Shown: piece by piece, positions 41,857 through 50,270 of the stretch
Layout of the letters: each line of letters starts with the position of its first letter
Position numbering within the stretch: the first letter of the stretch is position 1
NCBI RefSeq assembly: GCF_965198575.1
Contig: NZ_OZ240671.1
Location: 62,001 to 126,000 of the forward strand
Length of the DNA: 64,000 nt
Origin: Lichenicola sp965198575
Lineage (GTDB): Bacteria; Pseudomonadota; Alphaproteobacteria; Acetobacterales; Acetobacteraceae
Direction of reading: 5' to 3'
The notes under the pieces: model-generated
What the model saw: only the letters and a program-made list of their open reading frames with translations
Told to the model about the DNA's origin: nothing
Databases searched by the model: none
Program-made: the position numbers and the translations under genes

Positions 41857-42509
41857 GCAGGCGACCTGGTCGCGTTCATGGCGCTGGTGATCGAGGCTGC
41901 CATCTGCGGGGCTTTCCTGCTGGCATCGATGGTTGCGGCGATCCGGCCGTCCGGCGCCACCAGATAGACCACCGAGGTGTGATCCATGGAGTAGTCGCTG
42001 CCGGTCGGGCTGTCGCGATGCGGCGCGTAATAGATGTCGTATTCCTTCGCCGCCTGCGCGATCTGCGACGAGGTTCCGGTCAGCCCGACCAGTCGCGGCC
42101 AGAACATCTGCGCATACTCGGCGACCACCTTGGAGGTGTCGCGGGCCGGATCGATGGTGATGAACAGCGGCTGCACCCGGTCGGCCGTCTTGCCGATGCT
42201 GTCGAGCGCGCCGCCGATATTGGCGAGCGTGGTCGGGCAGACCGACGGGCAGTGGGTGTAGCCGAAATAGATCAGCAGGAACTTGCCGGGCCAGCTTCGG
42301 TCCGTGACCACCTGGCCGGACCCGTCCCGCAATTCGAAGGGGCCACCCACCGCCGCCTCCATCGCCATCGGCGGCAGCGGCGTTTCGAGATAGGGTATGG
42401 TGACGCACAGTCCCAGGATCACGAGGATGATGGGGATGAACACGAGCAGCAGGCTCGGCGCCGGGATGCCCCTGTTGACGGGCTTGGTCCGGCTGTCGCT
42501 TCGGGGCAC
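41853..42509 (-). CDS. SCO1/SenC-family copper chaperone (copy B)
   Basis: A 218-residue Sco protein with one N-terminal span (about 17-40), thioredoxin fold, CPSVC copper pair and His in DHTSVVYLVAPDG. FLLIYFGYTHCPSVCPTTL is canonical. GTG 42509 is chosen because AAGG lies 8 nt upstream; TTG 42539 is an alternative. Forms a two-gene unit with PCu(A)C, a pairing known for CuA assembly of cytochrome oxidase. Confidence 0.94.
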   Translation of the reverse strand: MPRSDSRTKPVNRGIPAPSLLLVFIPIILVILGLCVTIPYLETPLPPMAMEAAVGGPFELRDGSGQVVTDRSWPGKFLLIYFGYTHCPSVCPTTLANIGGALDSIGKTADRVQPLFITIDPARDTSKVVAEYAQMFWPRLVGLTGTSSQIAQAAKEYDIYYAPHRDSPTGSDYSMDHTSVVYLVAPDGRIAATIDASRKAPQMAASITSAMNATRSPA

Positions 42510-42700
42510 GTGGGTGACCTTTCGGGCGGGTGATGGCAATCGCCCCGGCAGCCGGAGCAGGTAGAGCGCGTGGTCGTCAAGCTGGTGAGGCGCATGCCTG
42601 AAGCCCAGCGTCGGACACGTCCATTTGCATCGCCGACGCTTCTGCGTGAACGCAGACGTGCGTCGGACGTCAGACGTCGTTAAACAAGGAGACGCCTTGC

Positions 42701-44083
42701 ATGTCGGATCAGGCTGCGATCTCGCGCAATCCCGCCACGGGCGAGGACATCCAGCGCTTCGCGTTCCAGGATGTCGCGGCGGTTGGACAATTGCTCGCGG
42801 ATGCCGATCGCGCGTTTCGCGCGTGGCGCGACGTGCCGGTCGGGCGACGGGCGGCGGTGTATGGCCGGCTGGCCGCGATCATGCGCGAGCGCCGCGACGC
42901 GGTGGCCGCGGTGATCACCGCCGAGATGGGCAAGACGCTTAAGGAGGCGGCGGCCGAAATCGAGAAATGTGCCGCCACCGCCGCGTGGTTCGGCGAGCAT
43001 GGTCCGGCGATGCTGGCGGACGAGCCGGTCGGCGTCGAGGGCGACGACCAGGTGCATGTCTCGTACCTGCCGATCGGCACCGTGCTCGGCATCATGCCGT
43101 GGAATTTCCCGTTCTGGCAGACGATCCGCGCGGCAGTGCCGATCATGTTGTCCGGGAACGGCTTCATGCTGAAGCACGCGCCCAACGTCATGGCTTGCGC
43201 ATACCTCATGCAGGAGATGTGGGAGCAGGCGGGCCTGCCGCACGGGGTGTTCTCGGTTCTGAACGTCGGCACGGACGCGATCGAGGCTGTCATCGCCGAC
43301 CGGCGGATCGCGGCCGTGACACTCACCGGCAGCATGCGCGCCGGTGCCGCGGTGGCTGCGATCGCCGGGAAGCACCTCAAGAAATCGGTGCTCGAGCTCG
43401 GCGGCGCCGACCCGTTCATCGTACTGGCGGACGCCGATATCGAGCAGGCGGTGAAATTCGCCATCGCCGGGCGCTTCGCCAATGCCGGCCAGGTGTGCCT
43501 GGCGGCGAAGCGGCTGATCCTCGAGGCGCCGATCGCCGAGCGGTTCACCACGCTGTTCCTGGACGCCGTGCGTGGGATCAAGGCCGGCGACCCGACCGAC
43601 GAGGCCAGCACGATCGGCCCGATCGCCCGCGCCGACCTTCGCGACGGCGTGCACGACCAGGTGGCGCGATCGGTGGCGGCGGGGGCCCGGCTGCTGGCGG
43701 GCGGACACATGATCGACGGGCCGGGTTTCTTCTACGAGCCGACGGTGCTGGGTGACGTGACGCCGGGGATGGCCGCGTTCGACGAGGAGGTGTTCGGGCC
43801 GGTGGCCGCCCTGGTGCTGGCACGCGACACCGAGCACGCGATCGAGCTTGCCAACGCCAGCGACTACGGCCTGAGCGGCAACCTCTGGACGGCGGATACC
43901 GGGAAGGCGGCGCGGATCGCCAGGCGGCTCGAGACCGGCGGCGTGTTCATCAACGGCTTCACCGCGTCCAACCCGCGCACACCGGTGGGTGGGGTCAAGA
44001 ACAGCGGCTATGGGCGCGAGCTCTCGCACTTCGGCATCCGGGAGTTCGTCAACGCGCAGACCGTGTGGACGCGGGCAGGTTGA
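42701..44083 (+). CDS. NAD(P)-dependent aldehyde dehydrogenase (succinate-semialdehyde type)
   Basis: A 460-residue aldehyde dehydrogenase. Catalytic Asn135 (MPWNFPFWQ), Glu232 (LELGGADP) and Cys266 (NAGQVCLAAKR) are all present. The GKTLKEAAAEIEKCA helix and the compact length match the YneI/Sad succinate-semialdehyde dehydrogenase group. AAGGAG (42686-42691) precedes the ATG and lies within a small CAAGG/CCTTG hairpin. It stands alone on the plus strand, so the in-vivo aldehyde is a guess. Confidence 0.92.
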   Translation: MSDQAAISRNPATGEDIQRFAFQDVAAVGQLLADADRAFRAWRDVPVGRRAAVYGRLAAIMRERRDAVAAVITAEMGKTLKEAAAEIEKCAATAAWFGEHGPAMLADEPVGVEGDDQVHVSYLPIGTVLGIMPWNFPFWQTIRAAVPIMLSGNGFMLKHAPNVMACAYLMQEMWEQAGLPHGVFSVLNVGTDAIEAVIADRRIAAVTLTGSMRAGAAVAAIAGKHLKKSVLELGGADPFIVLADADIEQAVKFAIAGRFANAGQVCLAAKRLILEAPIAERFTTLFLDAVRGIKAGDPTDEASTIGPIARADLRDGVHDQVARSVAAGARLLAGGHMIDGPGFFYEPTVLGDVTPGMAAFDEEVFGPVAALVLARDTEHAIELANASDYGLSGNLWTADTGKAARIARRLETGGVFINGFTASNPRTPVGGVKNSGYGRELSHFGIREFVNAQTVWTRAG

Positions 44084-44128
44084 CACCGACGCATCGGGAC
44101 ATCCGAGCCGGGCGGTGATGTTCTGCAA

Positions 44129-44157
44129 TGGACAAAGCGTCATAAAATCGTTATACG
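44129..44157 (+). promoter_or_regulatory. Candidate sigma-70 promoter
   Basis: TGGACA (44129-44134), a 17-nt spacer and TATACG (44152-44157) form a good match in an AT-richer patch after the aldehyde dehydrogenase. It would drive the small frame that follows. ACAAAGCGTCAT in the spacer recurs near 44200. Confidence 0.4.
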
Positions 44158-44233
44158 GCAAAGCCTGGACGTCATCGAGGACGAGAAGCTGGCCAAGCCA
44201 CAAAGCGTCATCATCACGCCGGCACCTGGGGCG

Positions 44234-44407
44234 GTGTTCCTGCGGACCAACGGCCCGTGCATCGAGATGACCCCCGGCGAGGCGATCATGCTCCGCGACG
44301 TGCTCGACCGGTCCATCCGGGTGGCCCTGGCCGCCGGGCACGATGGCGGTGGACCGCTGATGCGGCTTGATGCGCCGGTCGAGCCAGACCCGCTGCGGCC
44401 GGCCTGA
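44234..44407 (+). CDS. Small hypothetical protein (start uncertain)
   Basis: The frame VFLRTNGPCIEMTPGEAIML and DVLDRSIRVALAAG to PLRPA looks protein-like. It is open from the aldehyde dehydrogenase stop (same frame, 44081) to TGA 44405. GTG 44234 is the first conventional start, but similar-looking sequence (VIEDEKLAKPQSVIITPAPG) precedes it. A promoter-like element lies upstream. No family is recognised; it could be a decayed gene. The rest of 44084-44461 holds nothing else that I can identify. Confidence 0.35.
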   Translation: MFLRTNGPCIEMTPGEAIMLRDVLDRSIRVALAAGHDGGGPLMRLDAPVEPDPLRPA

Positions 44408-44461
44408 CCGGGCCGCCGGCCGCTCGATCGCTGCAGACGGCTAGCCCGAACGCTTTACGCC

Positions 44462-46060
44462 TCAGGTCCCGTCGGGGGCGAACAGCAGCATGGTGATGTC
44501 GATCCCGACCTGATGCGCCGACGCGACCGGGCCGAGTGGCGCCAGCGTCTCCAGGAAGCTGCCCAGCTGGTAGGGATCGTTCTGGCCGACCGTGCCGTGC
44601 ACCGCCCAGACACGCGCCCCGGCAGCGTGACGCGCCTTGGCCTCCGCGACATCGGTGGTCCAATCGCCCGGCTTCAGCGCATGGCCGGTGCGGGCGAGAT
44701 ACACGTTCATCATGTTCACCGTGCCGGGATCGTCGGTGATCAGCAGGTCGCCATCCTGGCGGTCCTGCAGCAGTTCCGCGGCAGCCTGGTTCCACAGCGG
44801 CTTGGTCTCGGTCTGGTAGTACGGCAGCAGGTTCACCACGCCGAGCACCGCGAGCAGCGCCAGTCCAGGCGTGCGCAGGCGCTCCGGCAGCCGGACCAGC
44901 CCGAGCCCGGCCAGCAGGAAGAACACCGGACCGCTCCAGAGCAGGTAGCGCGGCATCCAGATCGAGGAGACCACGGCGGACGCGGCCAGGCCGATCGGCA
45001 AGGTGAACAGGCCGATCGCGATCACGCCACCGACCAGTCCACGCCGGACGCCGGAGACGAGGCCGGTCAGCGCCAGCGCCGCCACGATCCAGCCGAACCA
45101 TTGCAGCCCGAGCATGCCGAGGTGGCTCGGGAAGATCCGGAACGCGATCAGGCTGGAGATCCGCATCAGATACACGGTCTGCAGCGTGGTCCAGACGTTG
45201 CGCAGGCTGAGCGGCGGCACCCAGTCGAGGCCGGAACCCATGTTGCCGTGGGTGAACACCACCATGCCGGCGAGGAACGGCAGGTATACCGACAGCACCA
45301 GCAGCTGCACGACGATCCAGTTGCGCACGAAGCTCCGGCGCACCGAGGCCGAGCGGAATGCGATGAAGGCGGCTCCGAGGTTGGCGGCGAGGAACCAGAA
45401 ATTGGCAACGCTGAGGGTGTCGAGCGCGCCCGCGGTGCCGATCCCGTAGAGCAACCAGGCGGTCCGTGCCGGTCCCCGACGACGCAAAGGTTCCGCCGCG
45501 GCAACCGGATCGCGCGCGAGCAACGCCAGCCCCCATAGCCCGAGCAGGATCAGCGTCGTCACCAGCGTGTAGGAGCGCGCCTCCTGGCCGTACTGCACCT
45601 GGAACGGGGCGAGCGCCAGCAGCAGGGAGGCGGCCAGGCCACTGCGCCAGTCGCCGAGACTGCGGCCGAGCAGGAACAGCACGCCGCAGGATGCCGCGCC
45701 GAAGACCGCCGCCGGAAGCCGCATGACGCTCTCATTGAGTCCGAACGGCACGAACCAGGAGGTGACCACGAAATACAGCGGCAGATGGTGGAACGACAGG
45801 GAGTCGCGCACCAAGGCTCCCAGCCCGAGCGAGGACCGTCGCAGGGTGGTGATCTCGTCCATCCAGTACGGCTTGCCATCCAGCCCATACAGCCGGGCCA
45901 CCAGGGCCACCAGGCAGACCAGCACGAGCGGCAGCACCAGCTCGAGGTGACGCCAGACCGGTGCGGCCAGGGTGGGCGGGAAAGCCGTTGCTTGATTGGG
46001 TGCCGGGACCCGGTGCGGGCCCGGGCGGAGCGATGTCGGTCGCGGAACGGTGAGGCTCAA
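44462..46060 (-). CDS. GT39/ArnT-like membrane glycosyltransferase
   Basis: A ~532-residue GT-C glycosyltransferase with about eleven membrane spans. The first periplasmic loop has the acidic motif YWMDEITTLRRSSLG and the next has HHLPLYFVV, as in lipid-linked-sugar dependent PMT_2/ArnT enzymes; QVQYGQEARSYTL is also typical. A C-terminal soluble domain (from ~430) may bind the acceptor. The start is uncertain: ATG 46159 collides with the divergent lipoprotein start, so a TTG at 46060 or 46090 is more likely. Confidence 0.82.
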   Translation of the reverse strand: MSLTVPRPTSLRPGPHRVPAPNQATAFPPTLAAPVWRHLELVLPLVLVCLVALVARLYGLDGKPYWMDEITTLRRSSLGLGALVRDSLSFHHLPLYFVVTSWFVPFGLNESVMRLPAAVFGAASCGVLFLLGRSLGDWRSGLAASLLLALAPFQVQYGQEARSYTLVTTLILLGLWGLALLARDPVAAAEPLRRRGPARTAWLLYGIGTAGALDTLSVANFWFLAANLGAAFIAFRSASVRRSFVRNWIVVQLLVLSVYLPFLAGMVVFTHGNMGSGLDWVPPLSLRNVWTTLQTVYLMRISSLIAFRIFPSHLGMLGLQWFGWIVAALALTGLVSGVRRGLVGGVIAIGLFTLPIGLAASAVVSSIWMPRYLLWSGPVFFLLAGLGLVRLPERLRTPGLALLAVLGVVNLLPYYQTETKPLWNQAAAELLQDRQDGDLLITDDPGTVNMMNVYLARTGHALKPGDWTTDVAEAKARHAAGARVWAVHGTVGQNDPYQLGSFLETLAPLGPVASAHQVGIDITMLLFAPDGT

Positions 46061-46157
46061 CGTGTGTTCCAGCTCGTGTTGGCGAGGCAAGGATGCGGCC
46101 GCGATTGGGGCGGCAGCAAGGCGGGACCAATTATCCTCGCAAGGGAGTAACCGGATC

Positions 46158-46442
46158 ATGACCGACCAAATCCGCAGAAGCGGCCATGCGGCAAGTCGCC
46201 GGGCGCAGGGCAGGGCTGCGAGACGCCTGGTGCGCAGCCTGCTGGCGCTCGGTTCGGCCGGGCTGATGCTTGGCGGATGCGTGGTCGAGGTCCCCGCAAC
46301 CGGCAGCGCGGGCGCGGCACCGGGCTACGGCTACACCTGCTACGCCGGCGTCTATGTCTGCCAGACGCCGCAACAGCTGGCGGTCAATTCACCGTGCAGC
46401 TGCCCCGGGCTCGGTGCTCCGTCATACGGGCGGGTCCATTAA
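46158..46442 (+). CDS. Small predicted lipoprotein, Cys-containing
   Basis: A 94-residue protein. An Arg-rich N-terminus and hydrophobic stretch (LVRSLLALGSAGLMLGGC) end in a lipobox, so lipidation at the Cys after LGG is expected. The mature part has four further cysteines (YTCYAGVYVCQTP, SPCSCPG) that could form two disulfides. The family is not recognised. GGGAG lies 10 nt before the ATG. Confidence 0.7.
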   Translation: MTDQIRRSGHAASRRAQGRAARRLVRSLLALGSAGLMLGGCVVEVPATGSAGAAPGYGYTCYAGVYVCQTPQQLAVNSPCSCPGLGAPSYGRVH

Positions 46443-46490
46443 GCGGCCGAGTCGATTTCGGCATGCGGCCGGAGCGTCTAGCCCGGAGCC

Positions 46491-47810
46491 TCAGGGCGAG
46501 GCCGGCGCCGGTGCGGGTGGGGCCGGGATGCGCACCACGCCGCCGGGGCCGGCCAGGATCAGCGACCGGTCCATCGCCTCCACCATCGCCAGGATCGGGA
46601 AGGTCGCCCCGACCGGCCCCGCGACCAGCCGCGCATCCTCCGGCTTGCCGTGGATCCACCAGGTGGCGCCCGAGGTATCGGCGAGCAGCACGCTGCCGTC
46701 CTGGCGTTGCAAGCCGGCGGTCAGGGTGTTGGTGGAGGGATCGATGATCCGGCGCCAGGCGAGCTCGTGCCCCGGCTGCCAGTCGCCTGCGAGATCGGCG
46801 CTGTAGACATGGCCCTGCTGGCCGAAGATCACGACACCCTGGGCACCGCCGTCGATCACGCCGAACCATGTCCCGTCGAACGGTGATTTCAGCGCCCGCA
46901 GCCCGTCCTCCGGGCGCCCCGCCAGCAGCAGCCCGCGCTCCCCATCGATCACCGTGATGCCGTGCAGCTGGGCGATGCCGTAGGTCGGCAGGCCATCGGG
47001 ATTGTCGATCGCATCCGACCAGGGGCGCCAGTTGCGGCCGCCGTCATCGGTCTCGACCGACAGGTTGTCGCTGCCGACCAGCCGGGTGATGCCGGTGCTG
47101 GCGGCCTGAACGAGCAGGAACGGGCGGCTCTTGTCCCGGGCGATCAGCTTCTGCGCGGCATCGATCTTCCTGGAGCGCACGCTGTCGGCGGCATTGGCGG
47201 CGCGTGCGGCAGCCAGCGTCGCCTGTGCCGCCCTCATGCCGTCATACACCAGCGTCCAGTGTTCGCCGCCATCGAGCGTGTGCAGGACGGCGCCGGAATG
47301 GCCGATCGCCCAGCCGGTGGTGTCGCTGGTGAAGCTGATCCCGGTGATGGTGGTGCTGACCGGCAGGCCGACCTGGTGCCAGGTCGCGCCGTTGTCGTCG
47401 GACAGGATGATCACGCCATTCAGCCCACCTGCGATCAGCCGGCGACCGGCGACGGCCACGCTCTCCATCGGCATGTGATCCGGATGCTCGACCATGCGTG
47501 CCGGCGTGACGAGCGGATCCTCGGACGGCGCGAGCGGCGTGGCGGCGGACGGCGACCCGGCGGCCGGGACAGGGATCTGCGCCGGGGCGGCCGGCGCCGT
47601 GGATGCGGGCGCAGGCGCGGGAGCGACCGCATGCAGCGTCCGCGGCGACACCGTCATTGCCGGAGGGTGCTCGTGCCCGCCATGCGGGACGGGAAGGACC
47701 TGGGCTGCCGCGCCGGTCGGTCGCCCGCACAGGCCGATACCCAGGCCGAGCAACGCCACCAGGGCGGCGCCCACGCGACGAGACGGCAACAGATCCTGCG
47801 GGTTCGGCAT
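46491..47810 (-). CDS. YCF48/BNR-repeat beta-propeller protein, exported
   Basis: A 439-residue exported protein. A signal peptide and Pro/Ala-rich linker (~35-110) precede a beta-propeller with BNR/YCF48-like repeats: SDDNGATWHQV, TLDGGEHWTLV, TDDGGRNWRPW. YCF48 helps photosystem II assembly in phototrophs, but in non-photosynthetic bacteria such proteins sit with RND transporters or are undefined. ATG 47810 has a GGAGA site. No transporter partner is adjacent. Confidence 0.82.
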   Translation of the reverse strand: MPNPQDLLPSRRVGAALVALLGLGIGLCGRPTGAAAQVLPVPHGGHEHPPAMTVSPRTLHAVAPAPAPASTAPAAPAQIPVPAAGSPSAATPLAPSEDPLVTPARMVEHPDHMPMESVAVAGRRLIAGGLNGVIILSDDNGATWHQVGLPVSTTITGISFTSDTTGWAIGHSGAVLHTLDGGEHWTLVYDGMRAAQATLAAARAANAADSVRSRKIDAAQKLIARDKSRPFLLVQAASTGITRLVGSDNLSVETDDGGRNWRPWSDAIDNPDGLPTYGIAQLHGITVIDGERGLLLAGRPEDGLRALKSPFDGTWFGVIDGGAQGVVIFGQQGHVYSADLAGDWQPGHELAWRRIIDPSTNTLTAGLQRQDGSVLLADTSGATWWIHGKPEDARLVAGPVGATFPILAMVEAMDRSLILAGPGGVVRIPAPPAPAPASP

Positions 47811-47937
47811 GCATCTCTCCTTCGAGGCGGTGCGAGTACTGCGGCGGCACCCCCGGCGAGTCCACGGGGGCAAGTCCATGGGTGCGAGTTCCCGGGTGCG
47901 AGTTCCGGGCCGGCGCCGCACGCTCTATGATAGCCGC

Positions 47938-49296
47938 ATGAAGCAGACCCGTGACAAAGCCGCACCGGTATCCGACCTGTTCGGGGATGACGATGGCCCG
48001 AGCCCGGTGGATACGTCACCCGCCGCCGCCACGCGACCGCTTGCCGACCGTCTTCGTCCGGCAACCCTGGACGAGGTGGTGGGGCAGCCGCATCTGCTCG
48101 GACCGGAAGGCACGCTCAGGCGGATGCTCGAGCGCGGCTCGCTCGCCAGCCTGATCCTGTGGGGCGGTCCCGGCGTCGGCAAGACCACCATCGCGCGTCT
48201 GCTCGCCGAGCGGGCGGGGCTGCGCTTCACCCAGCTCTCGGCGGTGTTTTCGGGAGTGGCCGACCTCAAGCGCGCGTTCGACGAGGCGGCGCGTCGGCTG
48301 GCGGCATCCGGCGAGGCGACGCTGCTGTTCGTCGACGAGATCCACCGCTTCAACCGTGTCCAGCAGGACGGTTTCCTGCCCGTCGTGGAGAACGGGACCG
48401 TCGTGCTGGTCGGAGCGACCACCGAGAATCCCTCCTTCGCGCTGAACGGTGCGCTGTTGTCGCGCTGCCAGGTGCTGGTGCTGCGCCGGCTGGATGACGA
48501 CGCGCTGGAGGCGCTGCTCGGCCGCGCCGAACATGAAGCCGGCCATCCTCTGCCGCTCACGAGCGATGGCCGGGGGACGCTCAGGGCAATGGCGGACGGC
48601 GACGGGCGTTACCTTTTGAACATGGTCGAGCAGCTGCTCAGCCTCGAGGATCCGACCCGGCTGGACCCGGCGGCGCTGTCGACGCTGCTGGCGAAGCGTG
48701 CGGCGCTGTACGACAAGGATCGCGAGGAGCACTACAATCTCATCTCGGCGCTGCACAAATCGCTGCGCGGCTCGGATCCGGATGCGGCGCTATACTGGTT
48801 CGCCCGCATGCTGACCGGCGGCGAGGATCCGCGCTACATCGCCCGCCGGCTGACCCGCTTCGCCGTCGAGGATATCGGCATCGCCGATCCGCACGCCCAG
48901 CTGCAGGCGATCGCCGCCTGGGAGACCTACGAGCGGCTGGGCAGTCCCGAGGGCGAGCTCGCATTGGCGCAACTGGTCGTCTATCTCGGCACCGCACCGA
49001 AATCGAACGCCGTGTACAAGGCGTATGGTGCGGCGATGCGAGCGGCGAAGGCGACCGGCAGCCTGGCGCCCCCGGCGCATATCCTGAACGCGCCGACCAA
49101 GCTGATGAAGGAGATCGGCTACGGCCAGGGCTACGCCTACGACCACGACACCGAGGAGGGTTTCTCCGGCCAGAACTACTTCCCGGACGGCATGAAGCGC
49201 GAGCGGTTCTACAATCCGACCGGGCGCGGCTACGAGCGCGAGGTGACGCGAAGACTGGACACCTGGGCGCGACTGCGGGAGAGCCCTCCGGAATGA
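47938..49296 (+). CDS. rarA: Replication-associated recombination protein A (AAA ATPase)
   Basis: A 452-residue RarA/MgsA ATPase acting at stalled forks. Walker A is GGPGVGKTT (~76-84), Walker B LLFVDEIHRF, sensor motif ATTENPSF and arginine-finger region ALLSRCQV. The C-terminal tetramerisation domain holds DKDREEHYNLISALHKSLRGSDPDAALYW, strongly diagnostic, and the KEIGYGQGYAYDHD tail. The gene overlaps the pseudouridine synthase by ATGA. Confidence 0.96.
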   Translation: MKQTRDKAAPVSDLFGDDDGPSPVDTSPAAATRPLADRLRPATLDEVVGQPHLLGPEGTLRRMLERGSLASLILWGGPGVGKTTIARLLAERAGLRFTQLSAVFSGVADLKRAFDEAARRLAASGEATLLFVDEIHRFNRVQQDGFLPVVENGTVVLVGATTENPSFALNGALLSRCQVLVLRRLDDDALEALLGRAEHEAGHPLPLTSDGRGTLRAMADGDGRYLLNMVEQLLSLEDPTRLDPAALSTLLAKRAALYDKDREEHYNLISALHKSLRGSDPDAALYWFARMLTGGEDPRYIARRLTRFAVEDIGIADPHAQLQAIAAWETYERLGSPEGELALAQLVVYLGTAPKSNAVYKAYGAAMRAAKATGSLAPPAHILNAPTKLMKEIGYGQGYAYDHDTEEGFSGQNYFPDGMKRERFYNPTGRGYEREVTRRLDTWARLRESPPE

Positions 49297-50264
49297 GCGT
49301 CGTCAATCTTCCCGTCACCGAGGACGAAGCCGAGATCCGCCTGGATCGCTGGTTCCGTCGTCACTATCCGCATCTCACGCAGGGGGCGCTGCAGAAGCTG
49401 TGCCGCACCGGCCAGGTCAAGGTGGACGGCAAGCGCTGTGAGACCTCGACCAGGCTGATGCCGGGCCAGGTCGTGCGCGTGCCGCCGATCCCGAACGCCT
49501 CGAAGCCGGCGCCGATCGTCACCACGGTGAACCCGCAGGACGCCCGCGAGCTCGAGCGCATGGTGGTCTATCGCGACGACCAGGTGATCGTGCTGAACAA
49601 GCCGTGGGGGCTGCCGGTGCAGGGCGGTCCGGGCATCACCCGCCATGTCGACGGCATGCTGGACGCGCTGCGTGACGGCTCCGAGCACCGGCCGCGGCTG
49701 GTGCACCGGATCGATCGCGACACCTCCGGGCTGCTGCTGCTGGCCCGCACGCCAGGCACCGCGGCCAAGCTGGCAGCGTCGTTCCGCACTCGCGATGTCC
49801 GCAAGCTGTACTGGGCGGTGGTGGCGGGTCGTCCGAGCCCGACCGAGGGGGTGATCGACATGCCGCTGGCGAGGCTGGGTGCCGGGCCGGGCGCACTCAC
49901 GATTGCCGCCGACCGCGGCGAGGAGGATGCCGCGTACGCGATCACCGAGTACGTCGTGCGTGACGCGGCGGCGCGGAAAATGTCCTGGCTCGAACTGCTG
50001 CCGCTGACCGGGCGGACGCACCAGCTTCGCGTGCATTGCGAGGCGCTGGGCACGCCGATCCTGGGCGATCCGAAATACGGCGGCGAGGCGGCGCATCTCG
50101 ACGGCTTCGAGGACAAGCTGCACCTGCATGCGCGCACCCTGGACCTGCCGCATCCTGCAGGCGGGCGGCTGATCGTGCATGCCGACCTGTCGCCGCACAT
50201 GCGCGAGACCTTCCGCACCCTCGGTTTCGAGGCGGGCGGGACCCCGGCAGCGAGGCGGAGCTAG
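49293..50264 (+). CDS. RluC/RluD-type 23S rRNA pseudouridine synthase
   Basis: A 323-residue synthase that isomerises uridines in 23S rRNA. An N-terminal S4 RNA-binding domain (IRLDRWFRRHYPHLTQGALQ) is followed by the catalytic motif HRIDRDTSGLLLLAR with Asp141. The late LLPLTGRTHQLRVHCEALG motif is typical of RluC. Whether it modifies the RluC or RluD positions cannot be told. The start overlaps rarA by 4 bp. Confidence 0.93.
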   Translation: MSVVNLPVTEDEAEIRLDRWFRRHYPHLTQGALQKLCRTGQVKVDGKRCETSTRLMPGQVVRVPPIPNASKPAPIVTTVNPQDARELERMVVYRDDQVIVLNKPWGLPVQGGPGITRHVDGMLDALRDGSEHRPRLVHRIDRDTSGLLLLARTPGTAAKLAASFRTRDVRKLYWAVVAGRPSPTEGVIDMPLARLGAGPGALTIAADRGEEDAAYAITEYVVRDAAARKMSWLELLPLTGRTHQLRVHCEALGTPILGDPKYGGEAAHLDGFEDKLHLHARTLDLPHPAGGRLIVHADLSPHMRETFRTLGFEAGGTPAARRS

Positions 50265-50270
50265 ACGCGC

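Noticed and set aside
43989..44270. Serine/arginine-rich plus-strand frame at the aldehyde dehydrogenase end
   Set aside because: It is out of frame with both the dehydrogenase and the protein-like small frame, and its composition is that of a shadow.
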